From: Symbiodinium natans
Lineage: Eukaryota > Sar > Dinophyceae > Suessiales > Symbiodiniaceae
Assembly (NCBI GenBank): GCA_905221605.1
Contig: CAJNDS010002222.1
Coordinates: forward strand, 186,783-204,282
Direction of reading: 5' to 3'
DNA: 17,500 nt
Position 1 is the first letter of the stretch; every line of letters begins with the position of its first letter. The position numbers and the translations under genes were made by a program. The notes beneath the pieces are model-generated. The model saw nothing but the letters and a program-made list of their open reading frames with translations. It was not told the DNA's origin and ran no database searches. This document shows, piece by piece, positions 7,657 to 14,428 of this stretch.

Positions 7657-7709
7657 CACCCCTAAACCCTAAACCCTAAACCTTAAACCCTAAACCCTAA
7701 ACCCTAAAC
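7657..7709. repeat. CCCTAAA array, about 7 units
   Basis: C-strand heptamers with one CCTTAAA variant, immediately right of the AT-rich element. Confidence 0.93.
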
Positions 7710-7877
7710 CAACGAGCAAAGCTTCCGCTAACTGAACTTACTTTTAAGCCCTGGGCCGACAGCTTCCTGACCAGCAATGAGTCGGCCGCAGGTGATGAGC
7801 TTTTCTGCTTTCAGCGCAACGCCCGCAAGGACACAGGGCCATGGTTGCGGGTTCGGGGTTCAGGGTTCAAGGTTTAA
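7710..7877 (+). CDS. Candidate exon, unrecognised, one of the most coding-like islands
   Basis: The frame is open for 55 codons, from the end of a CCCTAAA array to a TAA at 7875-7877. The first 45 codons or so are unique sequence and read as balanced protein (LPLTELTFKPWADSFLTSNE; then GDELFCFQRNARKD). Third codon positions are enriched in C and G. The last dozen codons are telomere-like and probably intronic. No ATG start and no recognised family. Confidence 0.4.
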   Translation, partial: QRAKLPLTELTFKPWADSFLTSNESAAGDELFCFQRNARKDTGPWLRVRGSGFKV

Positions 7878-7895
7878 GGGTCGTGTGTTTTTGTC

Positions 7896-7948
7896 ACCCT
7901 AAACCCTAAACCCTAAACCCTAAACCCTAAACCCTAAACCCTAAACCC
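7896..7948. repeat. CCCTAAA array, about 7 units
   Basis: Perfect C-strand heptamers running straight into CCCAG|G, so the array end itself supplies a possible splice acceptor for the next island. Confidence 0.95.
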
Positions 7949-7950
7949 AG

Positions 7951-8027
7951 GATGTGTCGGGATCAGTCCGGAGCTCTGAAGCCGCCATAAAGCCCGAAAC
8001 CCTGGAACCCACTGTCCAGACATGGGG
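7951..8027 (+). CDS. Candidate exon after CCCAG|G, unrecognised
   Basis: The acceptor-like CAG at 7948-7950 is followed by G. The frame reads DVSGSVRSSEAAIKPETLEP, then enters TTTGGGG/TTTAGGG repeats, remaining open to 8178. The open stretch in the repeats gives GLGFRVWG-like peptide and is not credible. Product not recognised. Confidence 0.33.
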
Positions 8028-8179
8028 TTTGGGGTTTAGGGTTTGGGGTGTAGGGCTTTGGGGTTTTGGGTTTGGGGTTCAGGTTTTAGGTTTGCAACCA
8101 ACACCCATCACCATGGCGGCCGACCACATGCATATCACCCGCAACCCTAAGTCCAAAACCCCAACCCCTAAACCCTGAA

Positions 8180-8251
8180 CCCGACTTCCTTTCAGTGTTT
8201 GACACTACTGCTACGATCACCCGCCCACAGAACGATGCAGTTTTTCATTGA
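8180..8251 (+). CDS. Candidate exon, unrecognised
   Basis: Open frame PDFLSVFDTTATITRPQNDA, ending at TGA 8249-8251. A CCTTTCAG at 8187-8194 could act as an acceptor within it. Short and without recognised homology. Confidence 0.25.
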   Translation, partial: PDFLSVFDTTATITRPQNDAVFH

Positions 8252-8390
8252 GGGCTTATAAGAGTTCACTGTTTAGGGTTTAGGATTTACGGTGAGGGTT
8301 GTGCCTTATGGAAGTTAAGACTATCAGAAAGGGGGTGCGAGCCATCTAGAATCCGGGCAATACCTGGGGCATCCAAGCAAGCCTCGCGAG

Positions 8391-8434
8391 GATGGTTCTC
8401 TTTTCAACAACCTCTTTTACATGAAGGCCGCTTC
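8391..8434 (+). CDS. Candidate exon after GCGAG|G, unrecognised
   Basis: The acceptor-like sequence CTCGCGAG|G resembles the ends of 14-3-3 introns 2 and 3 (GCGCGAG|G and TTGCGAG|G). The frame reads EDGSLFNNLFYMKAAS and then hits a TTTAGGG block whose GG|GTTTAGG could provide a GT donor. The shared acceptor form is the main support; the family is not recognised. Confidence 0.36.
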
Positions 8435-8460
8435 GGGTTTAGGGTTTAGGGTTTGAGGGG

Positions 8461-8531
8461 GTTTGGGGTTTGGGGCTTGGGGTTTGGGGTTTGGGGTTTG
8501 GGGTTTGGGGTTTGGGGTTTGGGGTTTGGGG
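8461..8531. repeat. TTTGGGG variant array, about 10 units
   Basis: Consecutive TTTGGGG heptamers, a locally homogenised variant of TTTAGGG (with one CTTGGGG unit), preceded by three TTTAGGG units at about 8436-8455. Confidence 0.94.
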
Positions 8532-8627
8532 GCCACTCAATCGGGAGATGCAGCGACTGAAAACGCAGCTCCCAGCGCGTATGGAGAGAAATCGAACATG
8601 TCCCCACCCAAAGACTATGCACTTGAT

Positions 8628-8712
8628 GCCCTAAACCTTAAACCCCAAACCCTAAACCCTAAACCCTAAACCCTAAACCCTAAACCCTAAACCCTAAACC
8701 CTAAACCCTAAA
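8628..8712. repeat. CCCTAAA array, about 11 units
   Basis: Perfect over most of its length. The 95-bp unique island before it (8532-8627) is open in more than one frame, with no recognised product. Confidence 0.94.
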
Positions 8713-9108
8713 ACTTTAAACCCTAAACCAACCCCATGCAGCTGTGCGGGATTCTCCCGGGGCCGGGCACTCTAGGAACAAGTTGTGTGGGATTCTCTGT
8801 GTAGTAAAGGACGGAGGCTCAGGCCGGTAGAGTAGCTGAGCGACAATTTCACAACCCGGGTGCAGGAGAAAGCAAAGTGCAGGGGACATGGAAACCCTAA
8901 ATCCTAAACCCTAAACCCTAAACCCTAAACCCTAAACCCTAGACCCGACGAAGATTTGCTGTAGAGATGGCGGCCCCTTAAGTTCACCCCTGTCTGAACC
9001 CCAACTCAATCATCAGGGTTTAGGTTTCAGGGTTTAGGGTTTAGGGCCAAACCCGAAAACCCTAAACCCCATACAAACAATGATTTTTGGGGTTGCGGCT
9101 TGGTTCAG
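8713..9108. other. Unique islands and telomeric blocks, no supportable gene
   Basis: About 160 bp of unique sequence (8728-8890), a CCCTAAA block (8892-8946), a further 55-bp island, and a TTTAGGG block that flips to CCCTAAA at 9015-9068. The direct repeat GTG(C)GGGATTCTC appears at about 8746 and 8788. Confidence 0.45.
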
Positions 9109-9180
9109 GTGGAACTAGTAGAGGAGCAACAAACCGTGGATATGACTCTAGACCCGAAAGTAGCTGAGAAAGGCATTTCA
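9109..9180 (+). CDS. Candidate exon 1 of a pair, unrecognised protein
   Basis: TTCAG|G at 9108/9109 opens a frame reading VELVEEQQTVDMTLDPKVAE, with ordinary protein composition. Both frame and sequence allow a GT donor at 9181 (TTTCA|GTCTGG), which would join it in phase 0 to the island starting after TTTGCAG at 9268. Without that donor the frame continues to TAA at 9205-9207 in the array. The family is not recognised. Confidence 0.42.
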
Positions 9181-9268
9181 GTCTGGACTTATTGCCGGAA
9201 ACCCTAAACCCTAAACCCTAAACCCTAAACCCTAAACCCTAAACCCTAAACCCTACGGCCCTTTGCAG
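9181..9268 (+). other. Putative 88-bp intron made mostly of CCCTAAA repeats
   Basis: GT at 9181 to CAG at 9266-9268, followed by G. About 57 of the 88 bases (9199-9255) are perfect CCCTAAA units. Splicing here would keep the frame. This is inferred from sequence only, in parallel with the 14-3-3 introns. Confidence 0.35.
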
Positions 9269-9350
9269 GTCGTGGAGCTGAGCGCCGAGTTGGGAGAGGA
9301 GTTTCCCTACATCGTATCTCCGGTGGCATGCAAGACCTTGGAGCTTCCGA
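9269..9350 (+). CDS. Candidate exon 2 of a pair, unrecognised protein
   Basis: After CTTTGCAG|G the frame reads VVELSAELGEEFPYIVSPVA and on to the edge of a TTTAGGG array. GA|GTTCAT at 9350/9351 is a donor of the same form as GA|GTATCT in 14-3-3 intron 3. Good protein-like composition, but I cannot name the family. Confidence 0.42.
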
Positions 9351-9356
9351 GTTCAT

Positions 9357-9410
9357 TTAGGGTTTAGGGTTTAGGGTTTAGGGTTTAGGGTTTAGGGTTT
9401 AGGGTTTAGG
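9357..9410. repeat. TTTAGGG array, about 8 units
   Basis: Perfect G-strand heptamers directly after the candidate exon. Confidence 0.95.
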
Positions 9411-10046
9411 AGGTTTGACAGGGTTTGAGGGGGTTTAGGGTTTCGGGTTAGGGTTTAGGGAATGTAGAGTGTCTGTGGGTACCCCAAGCTACGGAAAGCA
9501 AAGTCTAGTAATTTTACTACTAGTTGCTTAAGAACCCCAAAAAGTAAAAGATACTCCCTATATTTCCCCTATGAGGAAGAGTTTTTTACCACCCCTGAGG
9601 AAGTCTGTTTGTATTTTGGGTGTCTAAAACACATAGTAGATTATGCACCGATTTTGATGGCACAAACGACCCTCCCACATTTTAGGCCGTTTCAAAAGGG
9701 CCTTGAGGACCCAGGTTTAGCCAAGGGTCCGGTCTTGGGGTGTTTAGGGTTTAGGGTTTAGGGTTTAGGGTTTAGGGTTTAGGTTTAGGTAGTTAAGGGT
9801 TTAGGGTTTAGGGTTTAGGTAGTTAAGGGTTCTTAAGGGGGTCCCAGAAAGGTCCCAGAACCTTACCCAAGGATTCCCAGCTGCGGCCACAGGGAGGTTG
9901 CAGGGAGGTCACAGAAGGGGGGGGCGGCCTAAGCCTTGAGTTTGAGGTCACCCTAAACCCGAAACCCTAAACCCTAAACCCTAAACCCTAAACCCTAAAC
10001 CCTGAACCCTGAACCCTGAACCCTGAACCCTGAACCCTGCTCTCAG
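9411..10046. other. Gene-poor tract with relic sequence and telomeric blocks
   Basis: Positions 9480-9730 are AT-richer unique sequence with a small hairpin-like CTAGTAATTTTACTACTAG and no supportable ORF. TTTAGGG blocks (9740-9830) include TTTAGGTAGTTAAGGG twice. Short direct repeats (GGTCCCAGAA; CAGGGAGGT) occur at 9840-9920. A CCCTAAA array with at least five CCCTGAA units occupies 9950-10038. Confidence 0.5.
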
Positions 10047-10124
10047 GTCGGGCTCCAGTCAGAGCTTCCAGATGGAAAGGCGCGAGTTTTCGAGTTGCGC
10101 GCGACAGCTTCACCGCGCAGATAA
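10047..10124 (+). CDS. Candidate exon after TCTCAG|G, unrecognised
   Basis: TCTCAG at 10041-10046 followed by G. One frame reads VGLQSELPDGKARVFELRAT and stops at 10122-10124. A second frame also gives a plausible peptide to a later stop (about 10138). That two frames look acceptable shows how weak short-island evidence is; the acceptor is the better support. Confidence 0.33.
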   Translation, partial: VGLQSELPDGKARVFELRATASPRR

Positions 10125-10141
10125 ATGAGTTCCGAAATTAG

Positions 10142-10260
10142 GGGTACCTTGTTGGGGTCACTTTTAAAAGGTTTAGGGTTTAGGGTTTAGGGATTCAGGG
10201 TACCTTTTTGGGGTCCTTACTAGAAGGGGATCCTACTATTTGGGGGTCTACTCTAGGGGT
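10142..10260. repeat. Short degenerate direct repeats around a TTTAGGG block
   Basis: GGGTACCTTGTTGGGGTC at 10142 recurs as GGGTACCTTTTTGGGGTC at 10198, about 23 of 29 bases matching over the longer unit. A weaker third copy follows near 10237. Confidence 0.6.
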
Positions 10261-10304
10261 CCCCTACTTTCGTAAGCCTTCAGGTAGAGTTCGAATTTCG
10301 ATAG

Positions 10305-10493
10305 CATGTGCCTTCCCATGGCAAGTTCTATGGGCATTCCACTCCGTTTTTGGCGGCTTCTGTTCGAAGACCACTGGGAAGTCATGCCAAAGTGAAGGTG
10401 CCGGAAGCGCCTTTTTATCCAGGCCTCGCGATGGCGTCTGTGGTTCTGTGGTTGGAGGTCAAGTTTATTTTCTCGCCAAACCCTAAACCCTAG
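10305..10493 (+). CDS. Candidate exon with hydrophobic end, unrecognised
   Basis: The frame is open from 10305 to TAG 10491-10493 without an ATG at its head. The most protein-like part is VPEAPFYPGLAMASVVLWLE, followed by VKFIFS; this hydrophobic stretch could span a membrane. The final codons fall in CCCTAAA repeat. A second + frame (from 10208) overlaps. No family is recognised. Confidence 0.28.
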   Translation, partial: HVPSHGKFYGHSTPFLAASVRRPLGSHAKVKVPEAPFYPGLAMASVVLWLEVKFIFSPNPKP

Positions 10494-10495
10494 CG

Positions 10496-10612
10496 CAAGT
10501 GTTCGGAAGAGTCGGCAGAGGCTTTCTCATTTCCGCTTTAGGCGGATATGCGGCCACGGGGCTCGTGCAAATATTGCATCACAGTACGAATCTTGGTGAT
10601 ATGATTGTCTAA
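10496..10612 (+). CDS. Candidate exon, unrecognised, possible terminal exon
   Basis: The frame after the telomeric remnant reads QVFGRVGRGFLISALGGYAA and on through a small-residue-rich hydrophobic stretch, ending at TAA 10610-10612 at the start of a CCCTAAA block. The Gly/Ala-rich hydrophobic run resembles a membrane-associated helix. Whether the stop is real or lies in an intron is unknown. Confidence 0.35.
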   Translation, partial: QVFGRVGRGFLISALGGYAATGLVQILHHSTNLGDMIV

Positions 10613-10631
10613 ACCCTAAACCCTAAACCCT

Positions 10632-10718
10632 AAACAGAAGTGTAGAGTTCGGGGAGGTTCGCCGCCCAGTTTTGGCGACACAGCAGCCAAAGGTTGGCTA
10701 GAGCTCTCCCACCTGTGA
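10632..10718 (+). CDS. Candidate exon ending in TGA, unrecognised
   Basis: The frame between a CCCTAAA block and unique sequence reads KCRVRGGSPPSFGDTAAKGW and ends at TGA 10716-10718, which is outside repeat sequence. Short, and not recognised. Confidence 0.25.
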   Translation, partial: KQKCRVRGGSPPSFGDTAAKGWLELSHL

Positions 10719-11118
10719 ACCGCCTCGTTCCTGTTTATGTATAATACATACATAGATAGGTAGAAGGATAGATAGAAGCCTTCTTAAGATATGCGAGCGC
10801 AGACGATATCATGGCAGGAAGTTGACATTTTGGACTCTGGACCTTGATGACAAACGCATAAGCCGTACCGAGTGTCCTTTGTCTTTCGACATCACATACA
10901 TCAGCTTGCTTTTGCAACCCTATGGAAGCCCCCTCCCCATCCCAAGCAATATTCGGAGAAGGCGGTTTGGGGTTTAGGATTTAGGGTTTGGGGTTTGGGG
11001 TTTAGGGTTAAGGGTTTAGGGGCCTTGTTGCTACATGCTTGGACGTTCCGCCGTTAGGCCTCGCCCTGTTGTTCTCAGGGTGATGGTGCCTGTCTCGGAG
11101 CCCCGTTTGAATACGGCC
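10719..11118. other. Unique tract with a GATA-like microsatellite and TTTAGGG block
   Basis: A 13-bp palindrome (ATGTATAATACAT, 10737-10749) adjoins a GATAG-rich imperfect microsatellite to about 10778. A minus frame (10917-10735) is open but reads into this repeat. TTTAGGG/TTTGGGG units lie at 10965-11018. After TCTCAG (11076-11081) a short frame reads GDGACLGAPFEYGP, a weak exon candidate. Confidence 0.4.
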
Positions 11119-11271
11119 CCCTAAACCCTAAACCCTAAACCCTAAACCCTAAACCCTAAACCCTAAACCCTAAACCCTAAACCCTAAACCCTAAACCCTA
11201 AACCCTAAACCCTAAGCCCTAAGCCCTAAACCCTAAACCCTATACCCCAAACCCCAAACCCTAAACCCAAA
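11119..11271. repeat. CCCTAAA array, about 20 units
   Basis: The longest clean C-strand array in the window, with CCCTAAG and CCCCAAA variants near its right end. Confidence 0.96.
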
Positions 11272-11305
11272 CCGAAGGTATTAATCCCGAACATCGGTAC
11301 TTCAG

Positions 11306-11365
11306 ATGGTCGACGTGGAGACCGGGGTCGTGCACCTAAAACGAGGCCTCAGCCCGAAACCCTAA
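11306..11365 (+). CDS. Very small open frame, possible exon
   Basis: ACTTCAG directly precedes an ATG frame reading MVDVETGVVHLKRGLS before entering CCCTAAA and a TAA at 11363-11365. The composition is protein-like but the frame has only 19 codons. It could be a first exon whose donor lies near the repeat. No family assigned. Confidence 0.22.
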   Translation: MVDVETGVVHLKRGLSPKP

Positions 11366-11394
11366 CATGGCCCCTAAACCCCCTAAACACCCGC

Positions 11395-11507
11395 GGGTTT
11401 AGGGTTTAGGGTTTAGGGTTTGGGGTTTGGGGTTTGGGGTTATTAGGGTTATTAGGGTTATTAGGGTTATTAGGGTTTAGGGTTTAGACCCTAAACCCCC
11501 TAAACCC
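11395..11507. repeat. TTTAGGG array with GGGTTATTA block, meeting CCCTAAA head-to-head
   Basis: G-strand heptamers, three TTTGGGG units and four exact GGGTTATTA nonamers (11437-11472) return to TTTAGGG. The tract then inverts at about 11487 to CCCTAAA. Confidence 0.93.
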
Positions 11508-11589
11508 GAATTCCGCGACCCAAGAAAGGCAGATTTGGCGCAGCTTACGAAGAACCTGAAAGTGCTTGACAACAACATGAGCCAGGCAC
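11505..11589 (+). CDS. Candidate exon with GT donor, unrecognised
   Basis: The frame reads EFRDPRKADLAQLTKNLKVL and then DNNMSQA, a charged, helix-forming peptide of good composition. A GT donor at 11590 (GCAC|GTCCTC) would end the exon before pyrimidine-rich, hairpin-containing sequence. The frame stays open to 11804, but the later part reads through the 25-bp inverted repeat and is unlikely to be protein. Family not recognised. Confidence 0.4.
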
Positions 11590-11701
11590 GTCCTCTTTGT
11601 TTTTCCCCACCCTCGGTGTGGGGTTGTTCGATTTTAAACTCAACTCTTCTCCTCGCGCGGTCTACTTCTCTTCGCCCGGCCTACGCCTCTTCCCCGCAAG
11701 A

Positions 11702-11778
11702 GCCCGGCACAAAAAGTCACCTTTTTTGGGCCTTTCCGGCCCCAAGCACCTCGAAAAAGGTGACTTTTTGTGCCGGGC
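11702..11778. repeat. Perfect 25-bp inverted repeat (foldback)
   Basis: Positions 11702-11726 are the exact reverse complement of 11754-11778, with a 27-bp spacer. The stem begins GCCCGGCACAAAAAGTCACC. Imperfect pairing continues outward with small indels. It would form a very stable RNA or DNA hairpin. If the neighbouring exon call is right, it lies in an intron. Confidence 0.9.
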
Positions 11779-11804
11779 CTCTTTTTGCAGAGGCTTTAGG
11801 TTGA

Positions 11805-12278
11805 GACTACGGGGCTTAAGGGATTAGAGGGTTTGAGGCTTGCAGTTTCTTGGGTTCTTGGTAAATATGACAGAGAACGTTACTTAATACTTCCTCGGCG
11901 GAATTTTTTGGGGCGAGCCCGCGAGGCCCTGGATTTTAAAATGTGTGGCCGGTCCAGGTCCAGATTTCTTAATTAATAAAATTTCTTAACACACTCCTGG
12001 GCCGTACTCCTCGCCCGACCCCAGGGTGCACGGCCCCCAAGTATCCCTGAAGTGCGCGTCCCTAAAGTGCCCATCCCCAGAGTATCTCTATCCAGAGAGG
12101 GTGGGGATGCTCCAAGTAAAATTATTTTTGTCAGGGGCTTGGGGTTTAGGTTTCAGGGTGTATAGGGTTTTGGGCCTTTCAGCGGCTTGAAGTGGGGAGG
12201 AGAGGGTGGGGGTTTAGGACGCCTTCAAGCCTGAAAGCGCGAGCGCTTTAGGGTCTATGGGTGGGTGGGTGGGATTTG
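11805..12278. other. Unique non-coding tract with small hairpins
   Basis: No convincing ORF. CTTTCAGCGGCTTGAAG (12175-12191) pairs with CTTCAAGCCTGAAAG (about 12222-12236) with a two-base bulge. AAAGCGC-GA-GCGCTTT at 12234-12249 is a tight palindrome. Related short motifs (GTATCCCTGAAGTG, GTCCCTAAAGTGCCC) repeat near 12040-12080. Confidence 0.5.
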
Positions 12279-12419
12279 CCCCCTTATACTAACAGTCCTT
12301 GAAGGGGATCCTAAACCCTAAGCCCTAAACCCTAAACCCTAAACCCTAAACCCTAAACCCTAAACCCTAAACCCTAAACCCAATTATAATCCCCATGAAG
12401 GACTGCTAGTATAAGGGGG
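12279..12419. repeat. Foldback with a CCCTAAA array in its loop
   Basis: The 30-bp arm at 12279-12308 is the reverse complement of 12390-12419 at 27 of 30 positions. The 81-bp loop is almost entirely CCCTAAA heptamers (about 10 units). The right arm is also the start of the first copy of the composite satellite unit. Confidence 0.85.
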
Positions 12420-12748
12420 AACATCCCGAGGTTCAGGTGAGTCAGCCAGGAGGTTGTTCGGAGGCTCAAAGCGGCTCTTAGGTCGGATAGTTGGCGTCTG
12501 GGTTTAGGGTTTAGGGTTTAGGGTTTAGGGTTTAGGGTTTAGGGTTTAGGGGTACTTGGGGCCTGCTCTCAACACACCAGCTTGCTGCTGCAAATACCCG
12601 GAACACTGCGGTAACTATGCTCCAGGCTTGTAGACGATGTACATATCCCTAAATGCTTGTGGACCTCCTGAACTGTCGACCGAAATCCGCTAACCCCTAA
12701 ACCCTAAACCCTAAACCCCAAACCCTAAACCCTAAACCCCAAACCCAC
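12384..12748 (+). repeat. Composite tandem unit, copy 1 (365 bp)
   Basis: The unit consists of core A (begins TTATAATCCCCATGAAGGAC, 12384-12500), a TTTAGGG block of 7 units, core B (from GGGGTACTTGGGGCCTGC, about 12549-12695) and a CCCTAAA/CCCCAAA block. I found no supportable gene; several short frames are open on both strands. Confidence 0.95.
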
Positions 12749-13148
12749 TTATAATCCCCATGAAGGACTGCTAGTATAAGGGGGAACATCCCAAGGTTCA
12801 GGTGAGTCAGCCAGGAGGTTGTTCGGAGGCTCAAAGCGGCTCTTAGGTCGGATAGTTGGCGTCTGGGTTTAGGGTTTAGGGTTTAGGGTTTAGGGTTTAG
12901 GGTTTAGGGTTTAGGGTTTAGGGGTACTTGGGGCCTGCTCTCAACACACCAGCTTGCTGCTGCAAATACCCGGAACACTGCGGTAACTATGCTCCAGGCT
13001 TGTAGACGATGTACATATCCCTAAATGCTTGTGGACCTCCTGAACTGTCGACCGAAATCCGCTAACCCCGAACCCCTAAACCCTAAACCCTAAGCCCTAA
13101 ACCCTAAACCCCAAACCCTAAACCCTAAACCCCAAACCCCAAACCCAA
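12749..13148 (+). repeat. Composite tandem unit, copy 2 (400 bp)
   Basis: Nearly identical to copy 1 in both cores. The TTTAGGG block has 8 units and the terminal CCCTAAA/CCCCAAA block is longer, accounting for the 35-bp length difference. Confidence 0.95.
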
Positions 13149-13503
13149 TTATAATCCCCATGAAGGACTGCTAGTATAAGGGGGAACGTCCCAAGGTTCA
13201 GGTGAGTCAGCCAGGAGGTTGTTCAGAGGCTCAAAGCGGCTCTTGGTCGGATAGTTGGCATCTGGGTTTAGGGTTTAGGGTTTAGGGTTTAGGGTTTAGG
13301 GGTACTTGGGGCCTGCTCTCAACACACCAGCTTGCTGCTGCAAATACCCGGAACACTGCGGTAACTATGCTCCAGGCTTGTAGACGATGTACATATCCCT
13401 AAATGCTTGTGGACCTCCTGAACTGTCGACCGAAATCCGCTAACCCCTAACCCCTAAACCCTAAACCCTAAACCCTAAACCCTGAACCCTAAACCCTAAA
13501 CCC
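13149..13503 (+). repeat. Composite tandem unit, copy 3 (355 bp)
   Basis: Same structure with only 5 TTTAGGG units. Core A carries substitutions and a one-base deletion (CTCTTGGTCGG against CTCTTAGGTCGG), so it is slightly more diverged than copies 1 and 2. Confidence 0.95.
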
Positions 13504-13603
13504 ACCTTACGCAGCAAACCTCCTACACACCCCACCCTCCCAACACCCTAGAGCGTTAATTATCCCTCCAAACCTGGACCCCGGTAGGAGCCAGCTCCCC
13601 TTT

Positions 13604-13657
13604 TGGGGTTTAGGGTTTAGGGTTCAGGGTTTAGGGTTTAGGGTTTAGGGTTTAGGG
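13604..13657. repeat. TTTAGGG array, about 8 units
   Basis: G-strand heptamers with one GGTTCAG variant. The array ends TTTAG|GG against the next island, a potential AG|G acceptor supplied by the repeat. Confidence 0.94.
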
Positions 13658-13757
13658 TGGGAATGGCCTCCCTGAGCCTAAAGACTTCAACCGGAACAAA
13701 AAAAGCCGGGCTGATCAGGTCATCGGCGGCTTGTCTGCACCCCCACCTGGTCCCTAA
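13656..13757 (+). CDS. Candidate exon following a TTTAG|GG array end, unrecognised
   Basis: The frame reads NGLPEPKDFNRNKKSRADQV and then a Pro-rich end, with TAA at 13755-13757 in the next CCCTAAA-like block. Lys/Arg/Asn-rich, ordinary composition, no ATG. Family not recognised. Confidence 0.36.
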   Translation, partial: GGNGLPEPKDFNRNKKSRADQVIGGLSAPPPGP

Positions 13758-13844
13758 ACCCTAGACCCTAATTAACCCCAAACCCTCAACCCAAACCCTC
13801 AACCCTAAACCCTCAACCCTAAACCCCCAACCCTAAACCCTAAA

Positions 13845-13934
13845 CCCAAAAAACGTTTTGACCCTGAAGCCGAAACCCCAAACGCTAAACTTAGGTATGC
13901 TTGGATTTTTAATGTTGGGCGCTGTAATTCCTAA
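13845..13934 (+). CDS. Candidate exon, weak, unrecognised
   Basis: The frame out of a CCCTAAA block reads KKRFDPEAETPNAKLRYAWI and ends at TAA 13932-13934. Part of it is mutated telomeric repeat, which lowers confidence. Confidence 0.2.
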   Translation, partial: PKKRFDPEAETPNAKLRYAWIFNVGRCNS

Positions 13935-14370
13935 GAAAAAGCTATATAACGGTATAAACTTCGCTAGGGTTCCAAGTTCAGTATAGTAAACTCCCACCTC
14001 CCTGGAGTCTCCTACATATGTGGCGCCCCTGTTTGGAAATACGGTTTCTTGGATGGGATTGAGGCTTGAGGGTTTAGGGTGTTTAGGGTTAAAAAGTTCA
14101 GGGTTAAGGGTCTAGAGCACGATGTTTTAGACTGGCTTCTAGCAGGCTAGGAGGAGTGAACTTTGCGGTGCACCCTCATGCATCTGGAAACCCTTCATAC
14201 ACCTCTAAACCCTAAACCCTCAACCCTCAAAAACAAACCCTAAACCCCTAAACCCTGAAGCCTTGTGCTCAGCGTGTGTTTTCCTTTCGGGCAGTTTTCA
14301 TCTGTCCCGAGTTGAGCTGGTTCAGGGTTTAGGGTTTAGTGGAAATCCGAGTCGAAGTTCCCCAAACCCT
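13935..14370. other. Unique islands without a supportable gene
   Basis: AT-richer unique sequence (13935-14060), degenerate TTTAGGG (14070-14115), a short island (14115-14205) and mixed heptamers. Short frames are open but not distinctive. Confidence 0.4.
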
Positions 14371-14428
14371 AGGGTTTAGGGTTTAGGGTTTAGGGTTTAG
14401 GGTTTAGGGTTTAGGGTTTAGGGTTTAG
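14371..14428. repeat. TTTAGGG array, about 8 units
   Basis: Perfect heptamers. The left edge is a CCCTAGGG inversion point with a short C-strand segment. Confidence 0.95.

Noticed and set aside
8033-8178. Continuation of open frames through TTTAGGG/TTTGGGG arrays (GLGFRVWG-like peptides)
   Set aside because: The heptamer length allows some frames to stay open through repeats; the peptide is an artefact seen at many arrays in the window.
12384-13503. CRISPR-like array
   Set aside because: Units are 355-400 bp with repeated cores and no variable spacers. The context is eukaryotic; this is a composite tandem repeat.
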